Shown piece by piece: positions 63,964-64,000 of a stretch of 64,000 bases of DNA; the first letter of the stretch is position 1; the number at the start of each line of letters is the position of its first letter. This stretch comes from Opitutales bacterium (lineage in GTDB: Bacteria; Verrucomicrobiota; Verrucomicrobiia; Opitutales; JABSRG01). The notes under the pieces are model-generated. The model did not search any database and was not told the DNA's origin. It was given only the letters and a program-made list of their open reading frames with translations. The DNA lies in assembly GCA_013215165.1 (NCBI GenBank), contig JABSRG010000008.1:1-64000 (forward strand), in the 5' to 3' direction. The position numbers and the translations under genes were made by a program.

Positions 63964-64000
63964 ATGAGCAAGCAATACGGAGATTTAAATCAAAAGATTA
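63964..64000 (+). CDS. First 12 codons of a possible gene cut by the window end
   Basis: ATG 63964 opens MSKQYGDLNQKI and runs off the edge. There is no Shine-Dalgarno and too little sequence to identify. The AT-rich upstream stretch would suit a promoter. Confidence 0.3.
   Translation, partial: MSKQYGDLNQKI

Overview
The window looks like chromosomal DNA of a Gram-negative, probably marine bacterium of the Verrucomicrobiota, class Opitutia (Puniceicoccales/Opitutales-like). This is inferred from gene content and protein style, not from a marker search: a complete one-direction F-type ATP synthase operon, pheST joined to gatCAB, the rare TIGR03546/TIGR03545 pair, heptose genes (gmhA, gmhB) implying LPS, a Gld-like ABC/DUF4340 operon, secreted proteins with GIGT repeats or Trp/Tyr-rich tails, and short dispersed intergenic repeats. 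Base composition is near 50 % GC. No tRNA, rRNA, CRISPR array, prophage or transposase gene was seen. One structural RNA, RNase P RNA, is clear.

Layout. 1-6.4 kb: 5' part of a secreted tail-fibre-like repeat protein, a 750-base repeat-bearing gap, cupin + DUF2834, rnpB, nhaC, an NAD-binding SDR/DUF2867 protein. 6.4-13.4 kb is the most rearranged part: an amidase, a GT2 glycosyltransferase, an alpha-oxoamine synthase (BioF/Kbl type), a VapBC toxin-antitoxin pair, two tandem copies of an alpha/beta hydrolase (the first broken by an in-frame TGA) separated by pieces of the synthase 3' end, and a frameshifted ABC ATPase. 13.4-21.6 kb: phasin-like + UbiB kinase, divergent gmhB/gmhA, a Cdd1-family HhH protein, a frameshifted SLC13/DASS carrier, metX-metW and an ExoD-like membrane protein. 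21.9-29.9 kb: a methyltransferase, then pheS-pheT-gatC-gatA-gatB, bracketed by two inverted copies of a 78-base repeat.

30-42 kb: an AEC carrier, a TIGR03546-TIGR03545 fusion broken by TGA, an ArsC/Spx-like protein, menG/ubiE overlapping a ClpX-like unfoldase that lacks the zinc finger, an HU/IHF protein, hisS, sppA, a HipBA toxin-antitoxin pair with two palindromic operators, and a secreted Trp/Tyr-rich protein. 42-54.5 kb: a methyltransferase, the operon atpBEFHAGDC (leftward, with a terminator and an atpE-atpF hairpin), then rightward a polyprenyl sugar-phosphate transferase, murA, ruvB and a DUF2062 protein. 54.5-64 kb: a G3E/CobW-like protein with a degenerate P-loop overlapping aroC, a metallophosphoesterase, a GT8-like protein, a small secreted protein, the leftward operon ABC ATPase-permease-GldG-like-DUF4340, and the first codons of another gene.

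The genes are mostly housekeeping: translation (pheST, gatCAB, hisS), energy (atp), cell envelope (murA, sugar transferase, gmhA/B, exoD), methionine (metXW), aromatic acids (aroC) and quinone (menG). The unusual signals are four interrupted reading frames (two at homopolymers, two TGA where Trp is expected or plausible), the duplicated synthase-end/hydrolase unit around vapBC, a short ATP synthase delta subunit, the degenerate G3E protein, the zinc-finger-less ClpX relative and several dispersed repeats.
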